A stretch of DNA of 64,000 nt. Origin: Microbulbifer sp. SAOS-129_SWC (GTDB lineage Bacteria > Pseudomonadota > Gammaproteobacteria > Pseudomonadales > Cellvibrionaceae). Below the pieces are notes generated by a model. It searched no databases, was not told the DNA's origin, and saw only the letters and a list, made by a program, of their open reading frames with translations. The position numbers and the translations under genes are program-made. This document shows positions 1 to 9,667 of the stretch, piece after piece (positions within the stretch are counted from its first letter, which is position 1; the number at the start of each line of letters is the position of its first letter). Location of the stretch: positions 1 to 64,000 of the forward strand of contig NZ_CP155567.1 of assembly GCF_039696035.1 (NCBI RefSeq). Reading direction: 5' to 3'.

Positions 1-1614
1 TTGTCTGAGTCCGTCTGGAAGCAGTGCGCTGACTGTTTGCAGGATGAATTGCCGTCACAGCAGTTCAATACCTGGATCCGGCCGCTGCGGGTGAGTCCCG
101 CGGCCGCGGCCGGGGAGTTGCGCCTGCAGGCGCCGAATCGGTTTGTGCTGGACTGGGTTGGAGACAAGTTCCTGAACCGCATTCTGGAGCTGGTGCAGCA
201 CTTCGGGGGCGAGCAGCCACCGCAGGTGGTGCTGGACATTGCCGAGCGGCGCACCGCGGCGCGTTTCCAGCGCAGCCGCGCGGGCGCCGCGCAGCCGGAG
301 CCGCGCGGCGGCTCGGGCAGGGGGTCGCGGGTTACCGCGCGCAGAGAGCCGGCGCGCACCGAGCGGCGCGGCTTCGAGCAGCCGCGCGGGTCCGATGCCG
401 CTGCGGCGAGCCCGCGGGTGCAGGCCGGTCTGGCCGGCTTCAACAGTAGCTCGGCGTCCCGCGCTGCGGCGGCGGAAGAGGCCACTGCGGATCAGATGAC
501 CAGCGGCGAACTGGCGCTGACCGACCTGCGTCAGCCGCCGCCGGCACAGCCGCCGCAACCACGCAATGTCGAGGTGGAGGGCGCGATCAAGCATGGCAGT
601 TCCCTCAACCGCAATTTCACCTTCAAGTCGTTCGTCGAGGGCAAGTCCAACCAATTGGGCCTGGCTGCGGCGCAGCAGATTGCCGACAACCCCGGCGGCG
701 CCTACAACCCGCTGTTCATCTATGGCGGTGTGGGCCTGGGCAAAACCCACTTGATGCACGCTGTCGGCAATGCGCTGCTGGAGCGCAATCCCAACGCCAA
801 GGTGGTCTACCTGCACTCCGAGCGTTTTGTCGCCGATATGGTCAAGGCGCTGCAGCTCAACGCGATCAGTGACTTCAAACGCTATTACCGCTCGGTGGAC
901 GCGTTGCTGATCGACGATATCCAGTTCTTTGCCGGCAAGGAGCGCTCCCAGGAGGAGTTCTTCCATACCTTCAATGCGCTGCTCGAAGGGGGCCAGCAGA
1001 TCATCCTGACCTGTGACCGCTACCCCAAAGAAATCGATGGCCTCGAGGAGCGCCTCAAGTCCCGTTTCGGCTGGGGCCTGACCGTGGCGGTGGAGCCGCC
1101 GGAGCTGGAAACGCGCGTGGCCATATTAATGAAGAAGGCCGAGCAGGTTGGCGTCGATCTGCCCCATGACTCCGCCTTCTTTATCGCCCAGCGCATTCGC
1201 TCCAATGTGCGCGAGCTGGAGGGGGCGCTGCGCCGAGTGATTGCCAATGCGCAGTTCACCGGCCGCGCGATCGACGATATTCTGGTGCGCGAGGCGCTCA
1301 AGGACCTGCTCGCGCTGCAGGATCGCCTGGTGAGCGTGGACAATATCCAGCGTGTGGTGGCCGAGTACTACAAGATCAAGATAGCGGATTTGCTCTCGAA
1401 GCGCCGCAGCCGCTCGGTGGCGCGACCGCGCCAGGTGGCGATGTCCCTGGCCAAGGAGCTCACCAATCACAGCCTGCCGGAAATTGGCGATGCGTTTGGC
1501 GGCCGCGATCACACCACCGTGCTGCACGCCTGCCGTAAAATTCGCGAGTTGCAGGAATCGGATGCGGATATCCGTGAAGACGTAAAGCTGCTGACCCGCT
1601 CACTGACCACCTGA
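1..1614 (+). CDS. dnaA: Chromosomal replication initiator DnaA
   Basis: ATP-dependent initiator that binds oriC and opens the origin. The TTG start is supported by the N-terminus, which matches the DnaA domain I pattern ([15 protein letters not shown], then FNTWIRPL). The AAA+ Walker [10 protein letters not shown] is at residues 242-250 and Walker B LLIDD at 302-306; the DnaA-box-binding signature [15 protein letters not shown] lies near residue 500. At 537 residues it is longer than E. coli DnaA (467). The extra length is the domain II linker (about 85-195), which is unusually rich in Arg, Ala, Gly and Pro. It is the first gene of the dnaA-dnaN-recF-gyrB block. The window begins on its start codon, so its promoter and oriC are out of view. 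Confidence 0.98.
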   Translation: MSESVWKQCADCLQDELPSQQFNTWIRPLRVSPAAAAGELRLQAPNRFVLDWVGDKFLNRILELVQHFGGEQPPQVVLDIAERRTAARFQRSRAGAAQPEPRGGSGRGSRVTARREPARTERRGFEQPRGSDAAAASPRVQAGLAGFNSSSASRAAAAEEATADQMTSGELALTDLRQPPPAQPPQPRNVEVEGAIKHGSSLNRNFTFKSFVEGKSNQLGLAAAQQIADNPGGAYNPLFIYGGVGLGKTHLMHAVGNALLERNPNAKVVYLHSERFVADMVKALQLNAISDFKRYYRSVDALLIDDIQFFAGKERSQEEFFHTFNALLEGGQQIILTCDRYPKEIDGLEERLKSRFGWGLTVAVEPPELETRVAILMKKAEQVGVDLPHDSAFFIAQRIRSNVRELEGALRRVIANAQFTGRAIDDILVREALKDLLALQDRLVSVDNIQRVVAEYYKIKIADLLSKRRSRSVARPRQVAMSLAKELTNHSLPEIGDAFGGRDHTTVLHACRKIRELQESDADIREDVKLLTRSLTT

Positions 1615-1659
1615 TCGAATAATTGACGATAACTGTTACAAAGTAAGGCGAAACAACCG

Positions 1660-2766
1660 ATGAAATTCAATGTAAACCGGGACGCCCTTCTCAAGCCGCT
1701 GCAGCTGGTCGCCGGCGTGGTGGAAAAGCGTCAGACACTGCCGGTGCTGGCCAATGTGCTGATGCAACTGCAGGGGCAGGAGCTGTCCCTGACCGGTACC
1801 GATCTCGAGGTCGAGATCGTCGGTCGCCTGCCGGTGGACGGTGTGGAAATGGAAGGCGAAGTGACAGTGCCGGCGCGCAAACTGCTGGATATCTGCCGCT
1901 CGCTGCCCGACAGTGCCGAACTCAAGTTCGAGCGCGATGGCGAGCGCCTGATCCTGCGTAGTGGCCGCAGCCGTTTTCAGTTGTCGACGCTGCCGGCCGC
2001 GGATTTCCCCAACCAGGAGGAAACCAGCGCGCAGACCCGGTTCGACATCTCCCAGCGCGAGATCCGCCGCCTGATCGAGGCCACCGGCTTTGCCATGGCC
2101 CAACAGGACGTGCGCTACTACCTGAACGGCCTGCTGCTCGAGTGCCGTCCGCAGCAGCTGCGCGCCGTGGCCACCGATGGCCACCGCCTGGCACTGTGCG
2201 ACCGCGACGCCCCGGGCCTGAACGTGGACAGCGCCATCCAGGCGATTGTGCCGCGCAAGGGGGTGCTGGAACTGGGCCGCCTGCTCGAAGACACCGACGC
2301 CCAGGCGCAGGTAGTGCTGGGGAACAACCATATCCGTGTCGTCAGCGGCCAGTTCACCTTCACCTCCAAGCTGGTGGACGGCAAGTTCCCGGATTACGAG
2401 CGGGTGCTGCCGCGTGCCACTGGCAACCATATCTACGCCGACCGCCAGGCCCTGCGCCAGGCGTTCTCCCGCGCTGCGATCCTGTCCAACGAGAAATACC
2501 GCGGTGTACGCCTGCAGGTGTCCGAGGGGCTGCTGCAGATCGTTGCCAACAACCCCGAGCAGGAAGAGGCGGAAGAGCAGCTGATGGTGGACTATGTCGG
2601 CGATCCGCTGGAGATCGGCTTCAATGTCGGTTACCTGCTCGACGTGACCGGTGCCATTCACAGCGACCAGATCCGCATCGGCCTGGCCGACGCCAACAGC
2701 AGCGCACTGATCCAGCAGCCGGAAGACGGCGATGCGCTGTACGTGATCATGCCCATGCGGCTCTGA
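1660..2766 (+). CDS. dnaN: DNA polymerase III sliding clamp (beta subunit)
   Basis: Ring-shaped processivity clamp that tethers DNA polymerase III to DNA and recruits repair and regulatory proteins. At 368 residues it has the normal length of the three-domain clamp. It starts MKFNVNRDALLKPLQLVAGVV, as expected, and ends with YVIMPMRL, the conserved C-terminal strand of this family. The ATG lies 45 bases after the dnaA stop, so the two are probably co-transcribed. A strong intrinsic terminator lies in the gap before recF. Confidence 0.98.
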   Translation: MKFNVNRDALLKPLQLVAGVVEKRQTLPVLANVLMQLQGQELSLTGTDLEVEIVGRLPVDGVEMEGEVTVPARKLLDICRSLPDSAELKFERDGERLILRSGRSRFQLSTLPAADFPNQEETSAQTRFDISQREIRRLIEATGFAMAQQDVRYYLNGLLLECRPQQLRAVATDGHRLALCDRDAPGLNVDSAIQAIVPRKGVLELGRLLEDTDAQAQVVLGNNHIRVVSGQFTFTSKLVDGKFPDYERVLPRATGNHIYADRQALRQAFSRAAILSNEKYRGVRLQVSEGLLQIVANNPEQEEAEEQLMVDYVGDPLEIGFNVGYLLDVTGAIHSDQIRIGLADANSSALIQQPEDGDALYVIMPMRL

Positions 2767-2805
2767 TGATCGCCCGGCAGTTCACGCAATTCGCCCACGC
2801 AAAAG

Positions 2806-2836
2806 CCGCCATTTCCCCGGAAATGGCGGTCTTTTT
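2806..2836 (+). terminator. Intrinsic terminator between dnaN and recF
   Basis: An 11-bp perfect stem (CCGCCATTTCC at 2806-2816 with GGAAATGGCGG at 2819-2829) is preceded by AAAA and followed by TCTTTTT. It has the form of a rho-independent terminator and would separate dnaN from recF, or attenuate read-through into recF. Confidence 0.75.
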
Positions 2837-2878
2837 ATATGGGGCTGACCCTGCGCGCGGCATTCCGGAGGGGCGGCC

Positions 2879-3985
2879 GTGACCCTGTCGCGTCTGGCGT
2901 TGACTCACTTCCGCAATATCGCCACTGCTGATCTGCAGCTGGCACCGGCGGTCAACCTGTTCTGCGGGGCCAATGGCAGCGGCAAGACCTCATTGCTGGA
3001 GGCGGTGCATATGCTCGCCACCGGGCGCTCCTTTCGGTCGCGCCAGCACCAGTCGGTGATTCGCGAAGGGCAGGGTAGCCTGACGGTTTTCGCGCAGCTG
3101 GCGGATGGCACCACCCTCGGGGTGGAGCGGGCGCGCGATGGCAAAGGCCGCATCCGCATCAATCGCGACCCGGCGGAATCCAGTTCGCAGCTGGCCACCT
3201 GCCTGCCGCTGCAGATCATCAACAGTGACAGCTTTGCCGCCCTGGACGGTGGTCCATCGGTACGCCGCGGCCTGTTGGACTGGACAGTGTTCCACGTGGA
3301 ACATGGCTACGCGCAGCAGTGGAAAAATTACCAAATCGCGCTGCGTCAGCGAAATGCACTGCTGCGACGTGGTAAAATCGACCCCAACCAGATGGATATT
3401 TGGGAGCAGCGGCTCGCCGAGAGCGGTGCGCGTGTCGACAGCTTGCGCCGCGAGGTCTTCGAGGCCCTCGCGGATGCGATCCGCACCTTTATTGACGACC
3501 TGCCGGACACACCGCTGGCGCGCGTGGAAATAGCGTATCGGCGCGGCTGGAGCAAAGAAAAAGATCTGCACCAGGCGCTGCGCGACGCCCGCGACGGCGA
3601 TCTGGCGCAGGGACACACGCGCACCGGACCACACCGCGCGGACCTGCGCTTCGGCGTTGGCGGTGAGTCAGCCCACCATATCCTGTCGCGCGGCCAGCAG
3701 AAGATGCTGGTGTGTGCGCTGCGCACGGCGATGGCGGAACTGGTGTGCCGCCGCGGTCAGAAACCGGTTTTCCTGATCGACGATTTGCCCGCAGAACTGG
3801 ACGAAAATAATCAGATGCTGTTTGCCCGCTGGGTGAGTGGCTGCGCCAGCCAGGTGCTGGTGACCGGAATTGATGTGGACGCCACCAGCCGCCCGTGGCT
3901 GCAGTTGGCGCCCCCCTGGAATAGCCCGCAAGTGTTCCACGTGGAACATGGGAGTATCAGCGCCGAACCTTCGGCCGCCACATAA
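2879..3985 (+). CDS. recF: DNA replication and repair protein RecF
   Basis: SMC-like ATPase that loads RecA at single-strand gaps together with RecOR. Walker A GANGSGKT is at residues 30-37 and the ABC-like signature LSRGQQKM is near residue 265, followed by the Walker B segment FLIDDLPAELD. At 368 residues it has the usual length. It starts GTG after GGAGGGGCGGCC. The peptide VFHVEHG occurs twice, once centrally and once near the C-terminus, because the gene contains two identical parS palindromes read in the same frame. Confidence 0.97.
   Translation: MTLSRLALTHFRNIATADLQLAPAVNLFCGANGSGKTSLLEAVHMLATGRSFRSRQHQSVIREGQGSLTVFAQLADGTTLGVERARDGKGRIRINRDPAESSSQLATCLPLQIINSDSFAALDGGPSVRRGLLDWTVFHVEHGYAQQWKNYQIALRQRNALLRRGKIDPNQMDIWEQRLAESGARVDSLRREVFEALADAIRTFIDDLPDTPLARVEIAYRRGWSKEKDLHQALRDARDGDLAQGHTRTGPHRADLRFGVGGESAHHILSRGQQKMLVCALRTAMAELVCRRGQKPVFLIDDLPAELDENNQMLFARWVSGCASQVLVTGIDVDATSRPWLQLAPPWNSPQVFHVEHGSISAEPSAAT
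3288..3303. other. parS centromere site 1, inside recF
   Basis: The perfect 16-bp palindrome TGTTCCACGTGGAACA matches the ParB-binding parS sequence of pseudomonads, which clusters near oriC. It is embedded in the recF reading frame, encoding part of VFHVEHG. ParB loaded here would direct SMC loading and origin segregation. The parA and parB genes are not in this window. Confidence 0.88.
3933..3948. other. parS centromere site 2, near the recF 3' end
   Basis: Second copy of TGTTCCACGTGGAACA, identical to the site at 3288 and 645 bases away. It lies in the same reading frame and again encodes VFHVEHG. It sits in the last part of recF, where RecF sequence is poorly conserved. Confidence 0.88.
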
Positions 3986-4002
3986 GTTAATGGAGCGTAT
4001 AA

Positions 4003-6423
<2,421 letters not shown>

Positions 6424-6455
6424 TTCGGGATCGTTTGCCTGCACCACCAGCCAAG

Positions 6456-6479
6456 CGGCCGCCCTGTGCGGCCGTTTTT
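6456..6479 (+). terminator. Intrinsic terminator after gyrB
   Basis: A 7-bp perfect stem (CGGCCGC at 6456-6462 with GCGGCCG at 6468-6474) with loop CCTGT is followed directly by TTTTTA. It is a standard rho-independent terminator for gyrB. Confidence 0.8.
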
Positions 6480-6593
6480 ATTGGCGCTGAAAGCAATCTC
6501 GCGGCGATTTTCGCGGTATTCCCAAGTATTCCTGTACCTGCCGGCTGCCGTTGCCTAATTTCGGCAGCAAACCACTACCGCCGGGGAATACCG

Positions 6594-6869
6594 ATGAAAA
6601 CCACCACTGTCGCCATACTGACCACGCTGCTGCTGATAACGCTGGCCATCACCACCCGCGCCGACAGCGCCACTTTCGCTCTACGTGTGCAGCAGGAGCG
6701 GCTCGTCGACGTTTGGCGGCTGGTAGAAAACTTCTGCGACGACAACGCCTCTGCACAAGGCAGCAGACTGCGCCACCCGCAAATGCGCGTCAGCGTGAAT
6801 CTGGCGCAGGCCAGCTGCAGCGAGGCCTACACCACACTGAGGGAACTGGATGACGGAGTCGACCACTAA
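6594..6869 (+). CDS. Small secreted STN-like protein
   Basis: Protein of 91 residues starting at the ATG in ACCGATGAAAACC. Residues 1-22 form a signal peptide (basic MKTTT, a hydrophobic ILTTLLLITLAI stretch, then TRADS). The mature part carries a pattern like the short secretin/TonB N-terminal (STN) fold: a strand (FALRVQQ), a helix (DVWRLVENFC), a strand with MRVSVNLA, then a helix (EAYTTLREL). Two cysteines, at FCDD and ASCSE, could form a disulfide. It overlaps the next gene by 20 bases, so the two are translationally linked. The STN resemblance is my reading of the pattern. I know no named family, and its function is unknown. Confidence 0.72.
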   Translation: MKTTTVAILTTLLLITLAITTRADSATFALRVQQERLVDVWRLVENFCDDNASAQGSRLRHPQMRVSVNLAQASCSEAYTTLRELDDGVDH

Positions 6870-7464
6870 GCGCCAGCTGGGCGAGCTGATGAAGCTGGCG
6901 CGGCTGGAGCGGCAGCTGCCACAGAGCGCGGTGGCGGAACAGCTGGGTATTCAGCAGTCCTATCTGTCCAAGGTGGAAAATGACACCGCGTTGCCGTCGG
7001 TGGACATCCTGCGCCGGCTGAGCGGCTTCTACGGTCTCTCCACACCTCGCCTGCTGCGCCAGTTGGACCCGGCTATCCTGCGCCGCAACGCCGCCTACCG
7101 TGCACACCTGACCTGGGCCCTGCGTCGCCGGCAGATGATTCGTGCCGGTGTCGTCGCTGCGCTGGTGGCGGTTGCCTTCGGTGCGTCCCGTCTGCTGCTG
7201 AATCGGGAGACGGTGGCGCCAATCCATCAGCCGGTTACGCTGCAGCTGGAAAATATCGACGGCGCCCGGGCCATCGATCTATTCGCCGCCTATGGTCATC
7301 TGGAAGTCCGCGGGCGCGATCTGGTCGCCGGTAAAACGGTCAGTATCGATGTGCGCGACATGCCCTGGGACCGGGCTTTCGTCGAGCTGGCCGATCGACT
7401 GGGGATGCGCGCGGAATTTTCCGGCGCACTGGTGCAGCTGTATCCCAAGGCGGGCGCGCACTGA
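6850..7464 (+). CDS. Membrane-tethered XRE regulator with periplasmic STN-like domain
   Basis: Protein of 204 residues with three visible parts. Residues about 8-65 are an XRE/Cro-type helix-turn-helix (LARLERQLPQSAVAEQLGIQ, then SYLSKVENDTALPSVDILRRL). Residues about 97-117 are a single membrane segment (AGVVAALVAVAFGA) after a basic stretch. Residues about 125-200 look like an STN domain (VTLQLENIDGARAIDLFAA, then VSIDVRDMPWDRAFVELADRLGM). The topology places DNA binding in the cytoplasm and the STN-like domain in the periplasm, the layout of a one-component transmembrane sensor. The start lies inside the preceding gene, whose product resembles the periplasmic domain. The ligand and regulon are unknown. 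Confidence 0.85.
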   Translation: MTESTTKRQLGELMKLARLERQLPQSAVAEQLGIQQSYLSKVENDTALPSVDILRRLSGFYGLSTPRLLRQLDPAILRRNAAYRAHLTWALRRRQMIRAGVVAALVAVAFGASRLLLNRETVAPIHQPVTLQLENIDGARAIDLFAAYGHLEVRGRDLVAGKTVSIDVRDMPWDRAFVELADRLGMRAEFSGALVQLYPKAGAH

Positions 7465-7494
7465 GCGCGCGGCGTTTAGCCGCGGCAGGAAAAC

Positions 7495-7521
7495 AAACGG
7501 CCGCTCACAGCGGCCGTTTTT
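7495..7521. terminator. Bidirectional intrinsic terminator
   Basis: An 11-bp perfect stem (AAACGGCCGCT at 7495-7505, AGCGGCCGTTT at 7509-7519) with a 3-base loop has T-rich tails on both strands. It lies between the convergent XRE-STN gene and the PAPS-reductase-like gene. Confidence 0.75.
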
Positions 7522-7551
7522 CTATGCGGGGCAGGGAAAGGCGGTGCCTGC

Positions 7552-8220
7552 TTACTTCTGCAGCAGCAACCCGCACTCGCGGTGTTCCTCACCCTTGGTC
7601 GGGTCGAAGTAGATGTCGTTGTCCGGCAGCTGCTGCTCGTAGACATATTCCTCGACATCAATTTCCTTCAGATGGAACATCGGCGCCACGCGCACCGTGC
7701 CGTGGTTGCCTTTGGTAAAAACATCCAGCGTGCGGCGGTGTGCGTTCTGATCGTGGCGGATACCGTTCAGCCATACATCCGGCTGCAGTTCCTGCATGGC
7801 ACGATTGAACGGTTCCAGCTTTACCGTGCGCGAGAAGAAGTCGTGTTCCGGGGTATCCAGCTCGGGAATACCGCCGTAGACCGCGTTGTAGTGCGCCGCG
7901 GACATCTTCGGCGAGTAAACCTGCAGGTTCAGATCCAGCTGTTTGATCAGCCGCTCGATATGCCGGTAGGTCTCCGGAGTGTTGTAACCGTGGTCCACCC
8001 AGATCACCGGGATATCCGGCCTGACGCGGGTCACCAGGTGCAGGAAGGCCACCGCCAGCGGGCGGAAGTTGGTGAACACCACCGGGTTAACGGCATTGTC
8101 GAGGGTAAAACGCATGATGTCGCTTGGCCGCGCGTCGCGGAAGCGCGCGTTGAGGGCGTCCAGGTCGGCGCCGTGGTGGAATAGCGGTTGCGGCATGGTG
8201 CGCTGAGCGGTAACAGACAT
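7552..8220 (-). CDS. PAPS-reductase-family (CysH-like) protein
   Basis: Protein of 222 residues with the adenine nucleotide alpha-hydrolase fold of phosphoadenosine-phosphosulfate reductases, which reduce PAPS to sulfite in sulfate assimilation. Visible elements are the helix FLHLVTRVRPDIPVIWVDHG followed by TPETYRHIERL, the basic GIRHDQNAHRR segment, and the C-terminal ECGL that carries the catalytic cysteine. The usual SFG or SGG substrate loop reads VFTNFRPLAVAF here, so it is a divergent family member and its substrate is uncertain. I chose the ATG at 8220 (MSVTAQR); an in-frame extension to 8253 lacks support. No other sulfate-assimilation genes are adjacent. Confidence 0.8.
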   Translation of the reverse strand: MSVTAQRTMPQPLFHHGADLDALNARFRDARPSDIMRFTLDNAVNPVVFTNFRPLAVAFLHLVTRVRPDIPVIWVDHGYNTPETYRHIERLIKQLDLNLQVYSPKMSAAHYNAVYGGIPELDTPEHDFFSRTVKLEPFNRAMQELQPDVWLNGIRHDQNAHRRTLDVFTKGNHGTVRVAPMFHLKEIDVEEYVYEQQLPDNDIYFDPTKGEEHRECGLLLQK

Positions 8221-8300
8221 GACTCTTCCCAACGTGGATTGGCACTGTGCCAAGCATGCTACTGCGTCCGCGTTTGGCTGAGAAACAATAAAAATAAGTG

Positions 8301-8320
8301 ATAACCAAAGATTTGGTTAT
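8301..8320. promoter_or_regulatory. Perfect 9-bp dyad upstream of the CysH-like gene
   Basis: ATAACCAAA at 8301-8309 and TTTGGTTAT at 8312-8320 form a perfect dyad separated by two bases. It lies 80-100 bases upstream of the CysH-like start and overlaps the end of the acetyltransferase gene. It could be an operator for a LysR-type regulator; CysB would be the obvious candidate, but that is inference. It could also act as a weak terminator for the upstream gene, since a T-rich stretch follows on the minus strand. Confidence 0.5.
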
Positions 8321-8772
8321 ATGGCACGGCGCACACAACCGCTGCTGCACAGCATCACAATCGCCATCTGGCCGCTGTCGCCGTCCGCGTAGCGTTCGGT
8401 CTCGACAAATCCGTGTCGCTGCAGGAAGTAACGCCCGAGCAGGTTTTCCTGTAACAAGTGTGCCTGTAACTGTGGGCAGGCGCGCTTGGTCGCCTCCATC
8501 AATGCAGCGCCGGCACCGTGGCCGGCCAGTGCCGGCGTGACACACAGGAACTTCAGCGTATCGTCGCCGGCCACCAGCGCGAAACCGTCCGCGCTGCGGT
8601 GGCCCCGCTCGGTGTATACGAGGCAGTAGTCGGCATCCAGGCAGTCGCGGCGGAACGCGGCCAGGCGCGCGCGCCAATAGTCCCGCGGCAGCGACGGGTG
8701 GGCGGTGATGACCGAGTAGAGCCACAGCTGCTCAAGGCGGCCAAGATCGTCCGGGGAGGCGTTGCGTATCAT
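8317..8772 (-). CDS. GNAT-family N-acetyltransferase
   Basis: Protein of 151 residues with the GNAT fold: an N-terminal IRNASPDDLGRLEQLW, the central strand TLKFLCVTPALAGHGAGAALM holding a variant of the acetyl-CoA-binding (Q/R)xxGxG/A loop, and a C-terminal YFLQRHGFVETERYADG. The family transfers acetyl from acetyl-CoA to an amine; the substrate cannot be read from the sequence. The ATG at 8772 is preceded by GGAG at a good distance, so I prefer it to the in-frame ATG at 8814. The stop overlaps a perfect dyad. Confidence 0.85.
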   Translation of the reverse strand: MIRNASPDDLGRLEQLWLYSVITAHPSLPRDYWRARLAAFRRDCLDADYCLVYTERGHRSADGFALVAGDDTLKFLCVTPALAGHGAGAALMEATKRACPQLQAHLLQENLLGRYFLQRHGFVETERYADGDSGQMAIVMLCSSGCVRRAI

Positions 8773-8877
8773 CCGCTGCTCCGTAAGTGAATACTCGCAC
8801 ACAATCCTAGTCACGGCGGCGCGCAGCTCCTAATCGGGCCTTGCCGCGATATCGCGCTATCAACGCGGCAAAATTTA

Positions 8878-8917
8878 TTTTACCCGGATAAAAATAATTG
8901 GTATTTTACCCGGGTAA
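8878..8917. promoter_or_regulatory. Paired TTACCCGG palindromes upstream of the DUF2239 gene
   Basis: Two related sites sit 30-70 bases before the DUF2239 start: TTTTACCCGGATAAAA at 8878-8893 (near-palindromic) and TTACCCGGGTAA at 8906-8917 (perfect 12-bp palindrome). Their spacing suggests a dimeric repressor binding twice over the promoter between the divergent acetyltransferase and DUF2239 genes. The regulator is not identified. Confidence 0.6.
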
Positions 8918-8946
8918 TAATTGAAACTGCTGCGAGGAGCCCTACC

Positions 8947-9573
8947 GTGCCCGACAACTTATCGCCCCTGCGCTGTACCGCCTTCAGCGGCCAGCGCTGC
9001 ATTGCCAGTGGCAACCTGCGCGAGGTGGCGCACGCGGCTCATCGCGCTGCGCATGCACATCCCGAGTGCCCTATCCTGATCTTCGATGACTGCGATAGCC
9101 GCCCGGTGGAACTGGATCTGCGCGGCAGCGAAGCCGAGGTGCTGGCGCGCCTGCCGACGGTGGATGCGGACCAGCCGCCGCCGATCGAGAAACCCCGCGG
9201 CCGCGGTCGCCCCAAACTCGGCGTTGTGGCGCGGGAAGTGACGCTACTGCCACGGCATTGGGACTGGTTGAAAAGCCAGCCCGGCGGCGCCTCGGTGGCC
9301 CTGCGTAAACTGGTGGAGGAAGCGCGCCGCGCGAACCTCGGGCGCGACCGGCGCCGCGCGGCACAGGAATCCTGCTATCGCTTTATGACAGCGATCGCCG
9401 GGGATCTGCCGGGTTTTGAGGAGGCCACGCGGGCACTGTTCGCCGGCGAGCGAGCGCTGTTCGGCGCCGAGATCGCGGCCTGGCCCGAGGATATCCGCAG
9501 CCACTGCGAGCGGATCGCCGCCGACGCCTTTAGCAACCCGCGCACTGCCGATCGGCAGGGGGGACATAAATGA
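8947..9573 (+). CDS. DUF2239 family protein
   Basis: Protein of 208 residues that I recognise as DUF2239 from the RGRPKLGVVAREVTLLPRHWDWL region (residues about 85-107). The following GGASVALRKLVEEAR segment is also typical. No biochemical role is established for the family that I know of. The basic RGRPK hook followed by a helical segment could bind nucleic acid, but this is inference. The promoter region holds paired palindromes, so expression is probably inducible. The ATG follows GAGGAGCCCTACC. Confidence 0.85.
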   Translation: MPDNLSPLRCTAFSGQRCIASGNLREVAHAAHRAAHAHPECPILIFDDCDSRPVELDLRGSEAEVLARLPTVDADQPPPIEKPRGRGRPKLGVVAREVTLLPRHWDWLKSQPGGASVALRKLVEEARRANLGRDRRRAAQESCYRFMTAIAGDLPGFEEATRALFAGERALFGAEIAAWPEDIRSHCERIAADAFSNPRTADRQGGHK

Positions 9574-9667
9574 GGTACGACGGTTACCGCAGCCGCCCGA
9601 CGAATCGCCGCTGGCGCCATTGCGCTGCCAGCGGCCGCGGGCACCGCAGCAGATTTAACCCCGGTCG

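Noticed and set aside
1..60. oriC or DnaA boxes within the window
   Set aside because: No TTATCCACA-type cluster was seen between dnaA and gyrB; the origin is probably left of the window.
55..966. 303-codon minus-strand open frame opposite dnaA
   Set aside because: It is a GC-rich shadow of dnaA with no protein-family features; dnaA is certain on the other strand.
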